Assembly: GCA_963931865.1 (NCBI GenBank)
Contig: OZ007514.1
Span: 12,205,428-12,269,427 of the forward strand
Direction of reading: 5' to 3'
Length of the DNA: 64,000 nt
Origin: Axinella damicornis
Lineage: Eukaryota > Porifera > Demospongiae > Axinellida > Axinellidae
Every line of letters starts with the position of its first letter. Position 1 is the stretch's first letter. A program made the translations under genes and the position numbers. Shown one piece after another: positions 11,003 to 24,127 of the stretch. The notes under the pieces were generated by a model. It did no database searches, was not told where the DNA came from, and saw only the letters and a list, made by a program, of their open reading frames with translations.

Positions 11003-14000
11003 CAACTCGTCTTCAGATATGTTAAACAGGCAATCCTCTCCACACGACATCTTCATAACCGCACACTGCAGCAACATCTCCTGGTCATCCGGCGACAACT
11101 GAATCCTCTTGATCCCGGCAGCTATCTCCTCTGACACATGCCACACAAGAATACAAGACCCTTTGAACGCCCCCAGTAGACTCATTGCTGCTCTCGGTGT
11201 CCGGCAGACGGACGCAACCACGTCCTTGAGGCAGTCGTACATTCCACAGGTCATGTGGTCCAGACCGACTTCAACAACCAGAGGAATTCTGCCGGGAGGG
11301 AGCTCATGGCTTCGGTCTGGATGGTGGTGGAGACTTTGCCAATGTTCACTCAATTCCAGCTCTGGAGGCATCAGTTGTGGCTGCTGACTGATGATCAAGT
11401 CAGAGGAGGAGGATCTCTGCCTTGTGATGGTTTCTTGGGCTAACAGGCTTTCCATAAACTCGTCTCCATTGCCATTCTGCTGAGCGGTGTCGGCTGGAGT
11501 TGTTGAATTTGTTGTATCGGTGTCTGCCAGCTGCGAAGGATCAGTCTCTGATGTTGTCTTCTGCTCGGGACAGAACTCATCTTGAGATGCCTTTGGAAGC
11601 TCGCAGGCTTTCTTTTGTGAAATTGAGCAAACCCTCTTCTGGTTGGCTTCCAATATCAGGGCACTCCTTCCTTCCATCTGCAAGAGAGCAGGTTTTTCCT
11701 TCTGCTCAGCAGGCAAATCATCCTGGGATGACTCTGGAATGTCGGATGGCTTCTTCTGTGATATTGAACAAACTTTCCGCTGGTTGGCTTCCAATACTAT
11801 GGCATTTCTTCCTGCTATTTGTTGGGGGGAAACTCCCTCACCATTTTCCTCTTTCATAATCTCAGCTGCAGTTCCTAACCTCCTCCCCTGTTCATTCCCA
11901 CTGCAAGCCGGTCGGAAAGGAACATCTGGACACCTGACCAGGGGAACAACCATCCCGGGATCTCTGGTCTTGAGAAAACAGTGGAGTGCGTCGATTGCTT
12001 CCTTGTTTTCTGTCACCTCAATCACCATGATGAGGAGATCATGATCCGCATAGCAATTCCAATATGTGGACATGACCTCGAAAAACTCCTGCACGGTTTT
12101 TGTGCCATGGTAGACCACTGGATCAACCCCAACTGACTCATCTTGTCCCTTTAAGGTCGCCAGGGCCAGCTTCATGCGGCCCAACACTAACGCATCTGAT
12201 TCACGGTCCCTACTGAGTATGCTGCTCAGCTTGAGGATGAGTGTCACAAATCGGCGGCAATTCAGACCAATGGTACATTTCTTCTCCTTCGGCAGTGTGT
12301 TGGTGTCACCCTTACGGGCGGCTGTTGGGCAGGAGTTAGCAGGTGCTGCTGGTTCGGGTCTGGGCTCATCCAAAGACGCTAAACAAACCCAACAGAGGTA
12401 TAGAAGTTAGACATTGGTAATTGCATAAGGGTACAGGTATCCACCCTCACAATGAATAATAAGTGGTGGATCACAGGTATTCAGAACTGCTTTATGGCAG
12501 TCTTGAATTATCACATTCGCAGCAATTAGTTTTACAAACACTAGGTAGTAAGTAACCTAGTCTACCAAAAAGAAACAACCGTGAGAGAGAGAAAGACAGC
12601 TGGAGTCGGCTAAGTCCTCTAGCCTGCGCTGTTATATGCAGCCTTGCTTCCGCTCCTCTGCCGTGGGCCCAGTGGCTTAGCGGTAAGAGCGTCTGACTAG
12701 TACTCAGAAGGTCTTGGGTTCGAATCCCAGCTGGTCCCAGAATTATTTCTGTGGATTAATCTCTCTCTGCAAAGCTTGCATCCAGCACCTGCCTGCATAG
12801 AACCTGATCAACCCTATACAGTGAGTACATGTTTACAGCAGCATGAAAGTACTGAATAATTCATGAAGCCTACCTCTGCACAACCGGCTATCAGTTAACG
12901 ATATCTGGGACATTATTAATACTTGAAAAATTTACCATGGCCGCCAACAATCACAGATAATCCCTGGCCTCAATCCCAGGCTCTCCCTTCAAATACGGGC
13001 CATCTGTTCTCCCCCAAGGAGAGGGAGCCTGGGACCGAGGCTATGCATACACCCTACTCCTAATTGAACATCAATGCTGACATTCAAAGCAATTAGCTTT
13101 ACAAACTCTAGGTAGTACATGTAAGTAATCTGGTCTACCAAAAAGGGACTTCAACTTCACTACACGGGCAGGTGACACCAGTGCTAGTTTACTGCCTCTG
13201 TGGAGCCACCTGTACACGTCACTGGGTGACATCTGCCAGACATTGAAACTGCTGTGCATATGCCTCCTGTTGGCAGGCAACCCCTTCTCTCAGCATATCA
13301 GCCTCCTAGCCTCGTTCCCAGGACGGGGCCTGGGAATGAGGCTAGTGCATATGCCTCTTGTTGGCAAGCAACCCCTTCTCTCAGCATATCAGCCTCCGGT
13401 CAACGCTTTCTCAGCTCTCCATTTCCTCCATGGCATATTAGCTAATGTAAGCAACATGCAGTATGAAGCAGGGAATGAAGAATGTCAATCCAAACAATTT
13501 TGACAAGCCTCGTTGAGTCGTTACCATAAAAGGGAGCTTGTTATCGTGCTGGCAAACTGAAACACGAGGAAACCAGCTACACCAAGGTTGGGACCCGAGT
13601 AGACCAAGGGTGCCAATGTTGGGATGGGTGCCAATGTTGGGATGGGTGCCAATGTTGGGGTCCCCTCAGTTGCTGGCCCCACAGCCAGCCAGCTTCTAGT
13701 TAGAGTCAGTAGGGAATTCCCCTTATTGACTAATTGGCTTGTAGTTTACCAGTTCTCACCCAGCGTTTGTCACTTGAAGTACTAATGTTTGTCATGTGCA
13801 ATGGCATACCTGGACACCAGGTGGATATCTGGAGAACTGCTCAGACAACAGGAGGAATGTGAGCACGCTACTAATTGCAACAACAGTGACAGTCGACATC
13901 AGGCAGTATTGGTGACACTTCACCCCACAGCTGCACAGAGGTCGAGCAACTCCTCCAGTTGTCCAAGTACACATGACGTGTTCTAACAAGCCTACCACAA

Positions 14001-14718
14001 GCAACAAATGCTCGGTTGAGAGAACCTGGGTACAACAAGGCTAGGTGGACACCGACAATAATTGTTGCAACACCAGGTGTCTGTCATCTATGGCTACTGA
14101 TTTACCAGTGGGAGGGGTTGGTTCGGCCAACGTCTGGTTGGGTGGTTCAGTGCTGGGAGAACGTGGCTGTCCAGTGAGGGAGTCCAATGGATCTGCGGAA
14201 GAGGAGAGAATCGATGCAGTGTAGGCCCTTCCCATACGGCATACCTCAACTACCTACTTTGCCACCATACCTTGTTCCGTCCCTGCTTCCATTCCTCTCA
14301 GGCCCTCTACCAGTCTCTGCAGCGACTCGCCGTAGTCATCCACCGGACGGAACATCGCCCAATTGCTAGCGGCGATCATGAAATGCACACCCTTGCCGTT
14401 GTCAGATTCATCCCAGCCGTCCTCGCGAATGAGAGGGAAAACGGGTTTCTTGTTACCGCGCGCGACGCACAGCTCACTCTTGCAGTAGTCCGATGAAACA
14501 TATCTCCTCGTGACGACGGCAATCAGCGCTTTGCACTCACGCAAGGCGACCGCGATCTCCTTCGGCCACTCCGTCCCAGTCGGAATATCCTCCACGTCCA
14601 GCCATACACTCAGCTGTTCAGTTTCCAAGTCTTTCTTCAATGTACGCACAAACTCCTTCACGCTCTCCTCTCGACCGTAGCTTACAAACACGTCTTTACC
14701 CACCTTCTTCGCTGCCAT
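11003..14718 (-). CDS. TIR-domain protein with internal repeats (3' end not found)
   Basis: Exons 14271-14718, 14106-14192 and 11003-12378, in phase; 637 codons without a stop. Residues about 8-150 form a TIR domain: DVFVSYGREE (box 1), VWLDVEDIPTGTEW, ALIAVVTRRYVSSDYCKSEL, KKPVFPLI. Glu82 in CKSEL sits where NADase-type TIRs such as SARM1 have their catalytic Glu, but activity is not shown. A Pro/Ser/Thr-rich linker follows. Exon 3 has a helical stretch (LILKLSSILSR to LLIMVIEV), two tandem repeats of about 47 residues sharing LEANQ(R/K)(K/R)VCSISQKK, and a distal segment (GSCILVWHVSEEIAAGIKR) that I do not assign. Exon 3 probably ends at TTG|GTGAGT (11003); if read through, the frame stops at 10964 inside a CA repeat. 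Later exons were not found. An innate-immune signalling role is inferred from the TIR domain alone. Confidence 0.78.
12665..12739 (+). tRNA. tRNA-Thr (AGT)
   Basis: A cloverleaf is visible: acceptor GGGCCCA with TGGTCCC (one mismatch), D-arm with A box TGGCTTAGCGG, anticodon stem TCTGA/TCAGA around loop CTAGTAC (anticodon AGT), and a T arm whose B box is GGTTCGAATCC. Both internal promoter boxes fit consensus. A 3' CCA is not encoded, as expected in eukaryotes. It lies on the opposite strand inside an intron of the TIR gene. It could be a tRNA-derived SINE head, but no SINE body was recognised after it. Confidence 0.82.
13250..13400. repeat. Direct duplication of about 60 bp around a MITE
   Basis: TGCATATGCCTCCTGTTGG with the following 35 bases occurs on both sides of a 38-bp TAGCCTCG...CGAGGCTA-type MITE (13307-13344). 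It sits in a TIR-gene intron. Confidence 0.75.
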
Positions 14719-14763
14719 TTTTAAACATGCTACGCCCCCGCAATAATTTATGGGCGTTTACTA

Positions 14764-15380
14764 ACGTAACAAGTGAGTCTTTAAAAGACTTGATGTGTCT
14801 CGGCACGACTTGGTATCAGCTAGAATCATGCAGAGGACATGGCAGCTGCTTAACCCTTTATTATGACTGCAAAACCTGTTAGCTACGAGACTTTCAGCTC
14901 AAGTGAGCGTCAATATCCTTGGAGGTTCTGTGTGAGCAAGGGGTGGGTCAGGAATGTTCACCCAAAGGGTGAAAGCAGTCTGGGCTTGATGTGTAGTCAA
15001 CACCTTGGCCAATTCTTTCAGCACTTATCTATAGGCCTATAGCTAGCTAGCTAGCTAGAGCTGAGTGAGCTTTAGTATGCACTTGGGATGGCTGAGTGCA
15101 GCACACTGGATGGGCCAGTGAGTATTCATTGTCCTGAATTCATTGTCCTGAATTCATTGTCCTGAATTCATTGTCCTGAATTAAGTATTAGAGCTAGCAG
15201 CAGTCTTGGTAAGAGGATTCATGAGCAGCCATTCAAACCCATAATCAATTTTGAAGATCTACTTGCAGGCTATAAATACGTTTGACACGCATGCATGCAG
15301 CACTACGTACGTACGTACGTACGCACGTACGTACCTACGCATCCAGCACTGTGTCTCGGCACTTCGGTGCCGAGACAAAA
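14764..15380. mobile_element. Dispersed repeat family R1, copy 1
   Basis: Begins AACAAGTGAGTCTTTAAAAG, then GACTTGATGTGTCTCGGC, and ends in the hairpin GTCTCGGCACTTCGGTGCC. Related copies at 20016-20515 and 49437-50330 share internal landmarks (CTTGCAGGCTATAAATA, GAGTATTCATTGTCCTGA). Within it a 14-bp unit ATTCATTGTCCTGA is repeated four times (15124-15180). No ORF; probably a non-autonomous element. Confidence 0.65.
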
Positions 15381-15939
15381 CTAGACGAATGCAAGACATT
15401 GTGGGGCGAGCCTGAGCTAAATCGCATAGGTGCACATATCATGACAGTGTGCTCCAGAATTGAATGTTAAATGCAGAGTTCAAAGTACACTGTGCACAGT
15501 ACAAAGGTCGTGTCACTTCAAATTGAGGAAAGCATGTTGGTGTGAATAATCCAAACACTTCAATAGGAGAACATCCTCCCTCAGATCTAGGTAACAGTCA
15601 TATGGTGAGTGTCGGGAGCTATCAGTGACTCATCAAACCACCCGAGGGTGGGTGCGTCAAGCAACCAACATAAACCAACACTTGTTAGCCTAAATTCATC
15701 ATCGGGATGTCCTCCAGTCTTCACTGTTCTTTTGTTGCAGGTCTTCAAATGTTCTCTTGTTGCAGGTCTTTCAAATCATCTCAGTTCTCTTTACATCAAT
15801 CTAGCAAAACAAGTTGTAACATAAAGTGGTGAGGATGTGTGTGAAGATGTGACGCTGGGGTGGACACCTTGATACAATGGGTGGTTTTGTTTCTTGTCTG
15901 TATCAGGCACTGTGTTTGGCAATTTATTCACCAAGCTCC

Positions 15940-16240
15940 TGGGGATGGACTTCGTTCACCAAGCCGCTGGGGTGGGCTTTGTTCACCAAGCCCCTGGGGT
16001 GGACTTCCTTCACCAAACTGGGGTGTTTGGACTTTGTTCACCACCCCAGGGGGACGACTTCCTTCACCAAACTGGGGTCGTTTGGACTTTGTTCACCACC
16101 CCAGGGGGAGGACTTCCTTCACCAAACTGGGGTCATTTGGACTTTGTTCACCACCCCAGGAGGAGGACTTCCTTCACCAAACTGGGGTCATTTGGACTTT
16201 GTTTACCAAAACACAGTGCCTGGACTTACTTTACCAAAGT
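15940..16240. repeat. 55-bp minisatellite
   Basis: Head-to-tail unit of 55 bp containing TTTGGACTTTGTTCACCACC and GACTTCCTTCACCAAACTGG; anchors at 16037, 16092 and 16147 give the period. Diverged units extend to the left. All three frames stay open on the + strand because 55 is not a multiple of three. I regard it as non-coding. Confidence 0.85.
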
Positions 16241-16372
16241 GGGGCTGTTTGGGCTGGTTAATGGAGGTGATGTTTTGCTTGGTTGTGGTGAGAAGGACAC
16301 ACATGTTGGACAAAGAGGGGCACATATGGAATGAATGTAATGTCGGTGCCGAGACAAAATTATAGCTTGCAT

Positions 16373-16547
16373 GGCTCGTTCCCAGGCCGTCTGCCAGTCG
16401 CGCGTGCATCGCATAGTGACCTTTGAACCCTTGTCAGATCGCTGGCTATCTGACAAGGGTTCAAAGGTCACGTAGCTATCTTACAAGGGTTCAAAGGTCA
16501 CGTATGCGATGCGCGCGCGACTGGCAGACGGCCTGGGAACGAGGCTA
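16373..16547. mobile_element. Long-form MITE of the TAGCCTCG family
   Basis: Palindromic element with GGCTCGTTCCCAGGCCGTC at one end and the complement ending CCTGGGAACGAGGCTA at the other. Inside are inverted copies of GTGACCTTTGAACCCTTG. Related long forms lie at 30335-30466 and in 49471-49762. The left end has lost the TA. Confidence 0.8.
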
Positions 16548-16864
16548 CTAACTTGCTACAGAATAATTTATGGGCGTATTACTCGATATCTCCAGTGAGG
16601 TCATGCAATACAAACAATTAAGTTCAATAGCCGCCCACTAGGAGCACTGCATTCTTATCGGAAAGATAGTCACGCAATGACCTGTACGAGATTACTCTGC
16701 TTTCAGCGAGCTCATGCACTCCACTAGCCATGCACCCACTAAATATATTTTAGGAGCACTGAATTCCTAGGGAATGATTTTGCACCTATAGCTATCCAAC
16801 CCAGTGTTGTTTTAGGTAACTAAAAGTAAAAATGTATGAGTAGCTACTGTCAATGATTGCACTC

Positions 16865-17025
16865 TACACACTTCGTGCATGACGTTGGTTGATTGAAGCG
16901 CTAGTTCACTGATCAGCTAGCTACTTGTAGCTTAATTCTACCAGTAGACACTTCGTGCAGACGTTGGTTGATTGAAATGCTATAGTTCACTGAGATCAGC
17001 TATACTTGTAGGTTGTACCAGCTCA
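16865..17025. repeat. Tandem repeat with GACGTTGGTTGATTGAA
   Basis: Two units of about 75 bp (CACTTCGTGCA, GACGTTGGTTGATTGAA, CACTGATCAGCT). More units lie at 18985-19035, 19685-19750 and 19762-19800. The 14.7-17.1 kb interval otherwise shows no gene. Confidence 0.65.
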
Positions 17026-17167
17026 ACACTGTCAGCAGCACTTGTTGCAAGCTTTATGCAAACCTCTGTAGCCACGTCTCCAGCCTGCATGTCTGCACCC
17101 AAGGTAGCTAAACCACTCTGTGGTTAAAACAACGATTTACATTTTTACGTACACATGCGCTATACTC

Positions 17168-18472
17168 CTACGTCAGATAATCCTGTGCATACTCCAAATT
17201 GTTCAGTTCAACTAGCCTCTGCTCCATGCAGTCCATAACTACGTGATCCATCTCCATAAAGTACTTGTTGAAGAAGAACACCGGATGACGCAAATTGACT
17301 CCCTTACTGTAAACCAGTGGCAGGTCACCGCTGCTTACAACACAAACGTTGTGCACATTTCTGCCATTGCAGGTTGTATTGTGCAGCCATATGTTTTCGG
17401 CTACAGAGACTTTAGGGGGACCACCAGGAAGGTTTTCTAAGTATAGTTTGTACATGGATCCAAAAAAATGTTCCTCTGGAGTTCTGACGTCTTCTAGATA
17501 CTTTCTGAACACAATGGCTGTTGCATTGTTAAGAAGAAATGTTATAAATGGTCTGGTGAGAGCCATATAATTCATAGCTTTGTAAATTTTGATACCAAAT
17601 GGAACAGGGCCCAGTTTAATCTGTGTGTAGTACGCATGTCCATGACTGTCTACAGCAATTTTGAAGGCAAAGCGTTGTAGGTCACGTTCTGACATTTCAT
17701 GTGGTTTGATGACAGATGTTGAATTCAGTTTCATGAGGCTCTGCACAATTTTCCTATTAGTCATTAGCGGTAGCTCTCGACCACACAAGTTGATGACATA
17801 CTTCCACCTGGCATGGTCGTACTGCATCAGATCTTCTATGCAGTTTAACTGAGCATCCATGATTGAGTGATGCTCATAGGACACATTTTCTAATTTTGAG
17901 GCAACAAAAACATTTTTCAGGCAGCGAGCTATAGATAGAAATCCTTTGCTGAAGTTGCTTCCTTGCTTAGCATCTGGGTGAATGCAGTAAAGGTTGTGGG
18001 GTCGATAGATGACCTTCAGCAATCTCAGAACCTGCCTCATGTTGGTGTGCACCACAAGAGTGTACGCCAGAGGGAAGCTCTTCTCTTCAGGTGATGTGTA
18101 GAAGTTGTTGAAATATTCCTCCGTTATGTGAGAGCAATTGTCAAGGCTCTTCAGAAATTCATCTTCAGATTGTACATTTTCCCATGTTCTGAGCCTCTCC
18201 TCCACTTCCTTCAACTCTCTTTCATCACCTGCTGCCAGAGCACTGCAGTTGGCGTCTATTCTAGGCTGAAGAAGGGTCACCACATTTTCCTTCCATGACT
18301 TTACTCTAGTCAAATCACAGTGAGGCCAGTACATTCTGCGGTAGGAGGCCCTGGTGTAGCTAATGTATTCATATCCGATAACTACACACAAAATCTGCAC
18401 AAAAACTACAATTATCAACATGACAGCAAGTGATGTCTTCGAACGGACAATCCAAGGGCCTTTGAATTCCAT
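17168..18472 (-). CDS. Core-2/I-branching beta-1,6-N-acetylglucosaminyltransferase (GT14)
   Basis: Intact single-exon ORF of 434 aa from ATG 18472. It has the type II Golgi layout of GCNT enzymes: a short cytoplasmic N terminus, one membrane anchor at about residues 14-35 (SLAVMLIIVVFVQILCVVIG), a stem, and a lumenal catalytic domain. Family landmarks are FPLAYTLVVHTNMRQVLRLL, NLYCIHPDAK, NVFVASKLENVSYEHHSIMD, a KYVINLCGRELPL motif, and TPEEHFFGSM. The conserved Cys residues and several N-glycosylation sequons (for example NCS, NFS, NVS) are present. Members add beta-1,6-linked GlcNAc from UDP-GlcNAc to O-glycan or poly-LacNAc acceptors. Which acceptor this one uses cannot be told from sequence. 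It is flanked by repeats and has no coding neighbour within 2 kb. Confidence 0.92.
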   Translation of the reverse strand: MEFKGPWIVRSKTSLAVMLIIVVFVQILCVVIGYEYISYTRASYRRMYWPHCDLTRVKSWKENVVTLLQPRIDANCSALAAGDERELKEVEERLRTWENVQSEDEFLKSLDNCSHITEEYFNNFYTSPEEKSFPLAYTLVVHTNMRQVLRLLKVIYRPHNLYCIHPDAKQGSNFSKGFLSIARCLKNVFVASKLENVSYEHHSIMDAQLNCIEDLMQYDHARWKYVINLCGRELPLMTNRKIVQSLMKLNSTSVIKPHEMSERDLQRFAFKIAVDSHGHAYYTQIKLGPVPFGIKIYKAMNYMALTRPFITFLLNNATAIVFRKYLEDVRTPEEHFFGSMYKLYLENLPGGPPKVSVAENIWLHNTTCNGRNVHNVCVVSSGDLPLVYSKGVNLRHPVFFFNKYFMEMDHVVMDCMEQRLVELNNLEYAQDYLT

Positions 18473-19038
18473 GGTGAAGTTCCGAGCATCCCACAGTGGA
18501 GGTAATTTAGAAGCCTATGAGCTGGCCAACAGCAAGGTGTTGTTTTAGCAAACTATACAGAGTCAGTGTGTTTGTTTTGAGTTTGCCATCAGTACACAAT
18601 ATATCAGAGCATGTTTAGATTAGGAGCAAGTTATCAACCAACAATAGTTTTAGTTTTAGATGGCAGTGGTAGTGAAAAGATAGTTTTAGTTAAATCTACA
18701 ATACAATCTACAATACAATTATTGGCACAGAACAGTAGCTAAGCTGATACAGTATGAGGTGTGAGTGTGTCAATGATAGTGCCTGTTCTTTCGGAGTAGA
18801 AACCAGCTCTCAACGATAGTCTGTTACTGTCTGCCATGCACTTGTAGACTCCCCAGCAGTTGTATGTGCTCCACTGGCACTGCGGCACAGGCAATCAGTC
18901 TTGTATGGCCCAGTCAAGCGTTGCTATTAGGTTTTTTTGTTCAAGGACTAGAAGTTTCAGTTTTGATCACAAAAACAATTGTTCATTTTGTTGATTGAAA
19001 TGCTGTTCACTGATCAGCTACGGTACTTGTAGTTTGTG

Positions 19039-19690
19039 CCGGTGTCACGGGAAAAGGGGAACCCCCAAAATGGGAACTAACAATATTACTTTGGAATTCA
19101 GACCTATGCAAGGCCTCTCATAACAGTTATATAGACACAATAATAGCTTGACATTATCTTTGATGAGGATCTTCAATAACAAGCTGGTCAGAGCAGCTGA
19201 TTGCTAGAATGGTCATAGTTAGAGAGATCGATAACTAGTTACCGAGTCAGAATTGAGCATATAGCCCACTAATATAACTAGCCTGCAAGACATTGAGGAG
19301 GCCCAGTGAGTGAGTGGCTATTTATTACCTGCTATAAGCAGTGTCAGACTTAATTCAAGTTCATGATCTCCCGACATAGAAGAGATCAGCAACCTTTGCA
19401 CAGATAAATTTGGCTGTTTGTTGGAGGGCTTGCATTGTCCGACTTGCACATTGGAGCTATCAGGGTATGTAGCAAGGTTTTGATGATGACGTTCTATATA
19501 CATGGACTAATGCTTTCACAGACATGCATGCAGAGATGTTATTTGACGAATAAAAACCATCTACACAGAGCTGTGAGTACCTGATGCAATGTAAAATGAA
19601 AATGGTGAGGGGTCACCATTTTACCAGGGAAAATGAGGACCTGGGGTCCCCATTTTCATGGGGTCTCCAAAATTTTATGACACCGGTACA
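19039..19690. mobile_element. Non-autonomous DNA transposon R2 (ends GCCGGTGTCA...TGACACCGG), copy 1
   Basis: Ends are inverted: GCCGGTGTCACGGGAAAA at the left and AAAATTTTATGACACCGG at the right. The inside includes GGGGTCCCCATTTTCATGG. A second copy, in opposite internal orientation, is at 52657-53515. It sits inside the GACGTTGGTTGATTGAA repeat array, whose units flank it. No ORF. Confidence 0.72.
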
Positions 19691-20015
19691 CACTTTGTGC
19701 AGACGTTGGTTGATTGAAATGCTATAGTGCACCGAATCAGCTACACTTGCTAGCTACTTACATACCAGTATGCACTTTGTGCAGACGTTGGTTGAAATAT
19801 CTACTACAGTGAAAATCCATTTTAGACAGCACATGCACAAGAGCTAGCCTCATGCATCTTCCAGGAAAGTTGTGCTAAAAGTCACAGCTGCGACCAGCAC
19901 TGTCACAAGGCACATGATCCTGACAATTCCCTCACTCCAGGAACATCTATTTCATCTCCCAAGTCTCAGATTCGCATCCTCCTCAAAAATGCCTTTGCCA
20001 ACAACTCACTGATAG

Positions 20016-20515
20016 TCGCTTAACAAGTGAGTCTTTAAAAGACTTGATGTGTCTCGGCAAGACTTGGTATCCGGCAGCTCAGAATCATGCAGAGGGCATG
20101 GCAGCTGTTTAATTCACAATGGCTCGGACCGATCTTGTTCAAGGTCAATTCTTTCAGCAATTATCTATCTAGCTATGATTATAGCTAGAGCTTCATGAGT
20201 GTGTGTAGTTACATGTATGCACTTGGGATGACTGAGTACAGCACACTGTGTGTGGATGAGTGAGTATTCATTGTCCTGATTTACACAACCAGTAAGTGGA
20301 TTAGTGGATTCATGAGCAGCCAAGCAAAACCCATACTCACTTTTCAGGATGTACTTGCAGGCTATAAATATGTTTGACACCCTATTAAGAGTGAAGAGCA
20401 GTGCTGCTGCCAATGCTACATGCACTTGCGCAGGTGCATTGCGAAAAGCGTCGTACGTACGTACCACGTACCTACACATCCAGCACTGTGTCTCGGCGGT
20501 GCAAGACAAAAACAC
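20016..20515. mobile_element. Dispersed repeat family R1, copy 2
   Basis: Starts with AACAAGTGAGTCTTTAAAAG and ends near CAGCACTGTGTCTCGGCGG; shares CTTGCAGGCTATAAATATG with the other copies. No coding evidence. Confidence 0.65.
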
Positions 20516-20862
20516 ACTTCAACTAACCGCCCAGAGGTATCTTCTCTTTTTTCTCTGTCCCCTCAGCCTAGCTAACCTGGAAAATATTTCCAAGTGAAAA
20601 TTTAGAGCCTGTATATGGGGCTGCACGTTGCTCGTAGCAGCCAGCAGCCAATGCATGCGTCCCGGGTGAAGCAAGCCCCTCAACACATTTCTGGTTACGC
20701 TCATAAAATAGAACATCTGATACAATTACACATGGAGCAATGCAGTGCTGATTGGTGTCTGATGCCATGGCAATATCATCTGCAAAACTCCAGCTCCTGA
20801 AAGTAGGAAACATATTTGCAAAACCTTTGGTCATCACCTGTTATGTTGCACGTAGCAACCAG

Positions 20863-23774
<2,912 letters not shown>

Positions 23775-24127
23775 CCTGGACCAACATACCCAAACACTGA
23801 CAACAGAGCACAGAGGCCTTCCTAACAAACATCAATTGCAATTTGAAAGAGCAGTGTCTTTTAAATGACTACCAAATGAGAACCAAGGCAGCCAATGGAT
23901 TCTTAATGTCACAAACACATCAAAGACTGACACAGCCTCACTCCCAGGCCCCACGAGGTTAAAACAGACACAGTGTTCTCCAGTCACAAATGGTCATACA
24001 CCCTGGTCATACACTCACCCTTATATATAAGTCCTGACCACGTGTATCAACGCATGCGCAGAAGTTAACTGCAACAATTACTACGTTAACCCTTTGTGAA
24101 CCACACCCCGGACCCGGACGTAAACAA
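23775..24127. promoter_or_regulatory. Shared upstream region of divergent SRM and TMEM222
   Basis: The start codons of the two genes face away from each other 353 bases apart. The interval must hold both promoters and probably a short non-coding exon of SRM. No TATA box was obvious. Inferred from gene arrangement only. Confidence 0.5.

Noticed and set aside
12373..12373. Start codon for a separate gene at 12373
   Set aside because: The codon is TTG, and the exon continues in phase from the TIR exons at 14106-14192 through an acceptor at 12379-12381.
15860..16365. Overlapping 130-160-codon frames
   Set aside because: The 55-bp minisatellite keeps all three frames open; no conserved protein is present.
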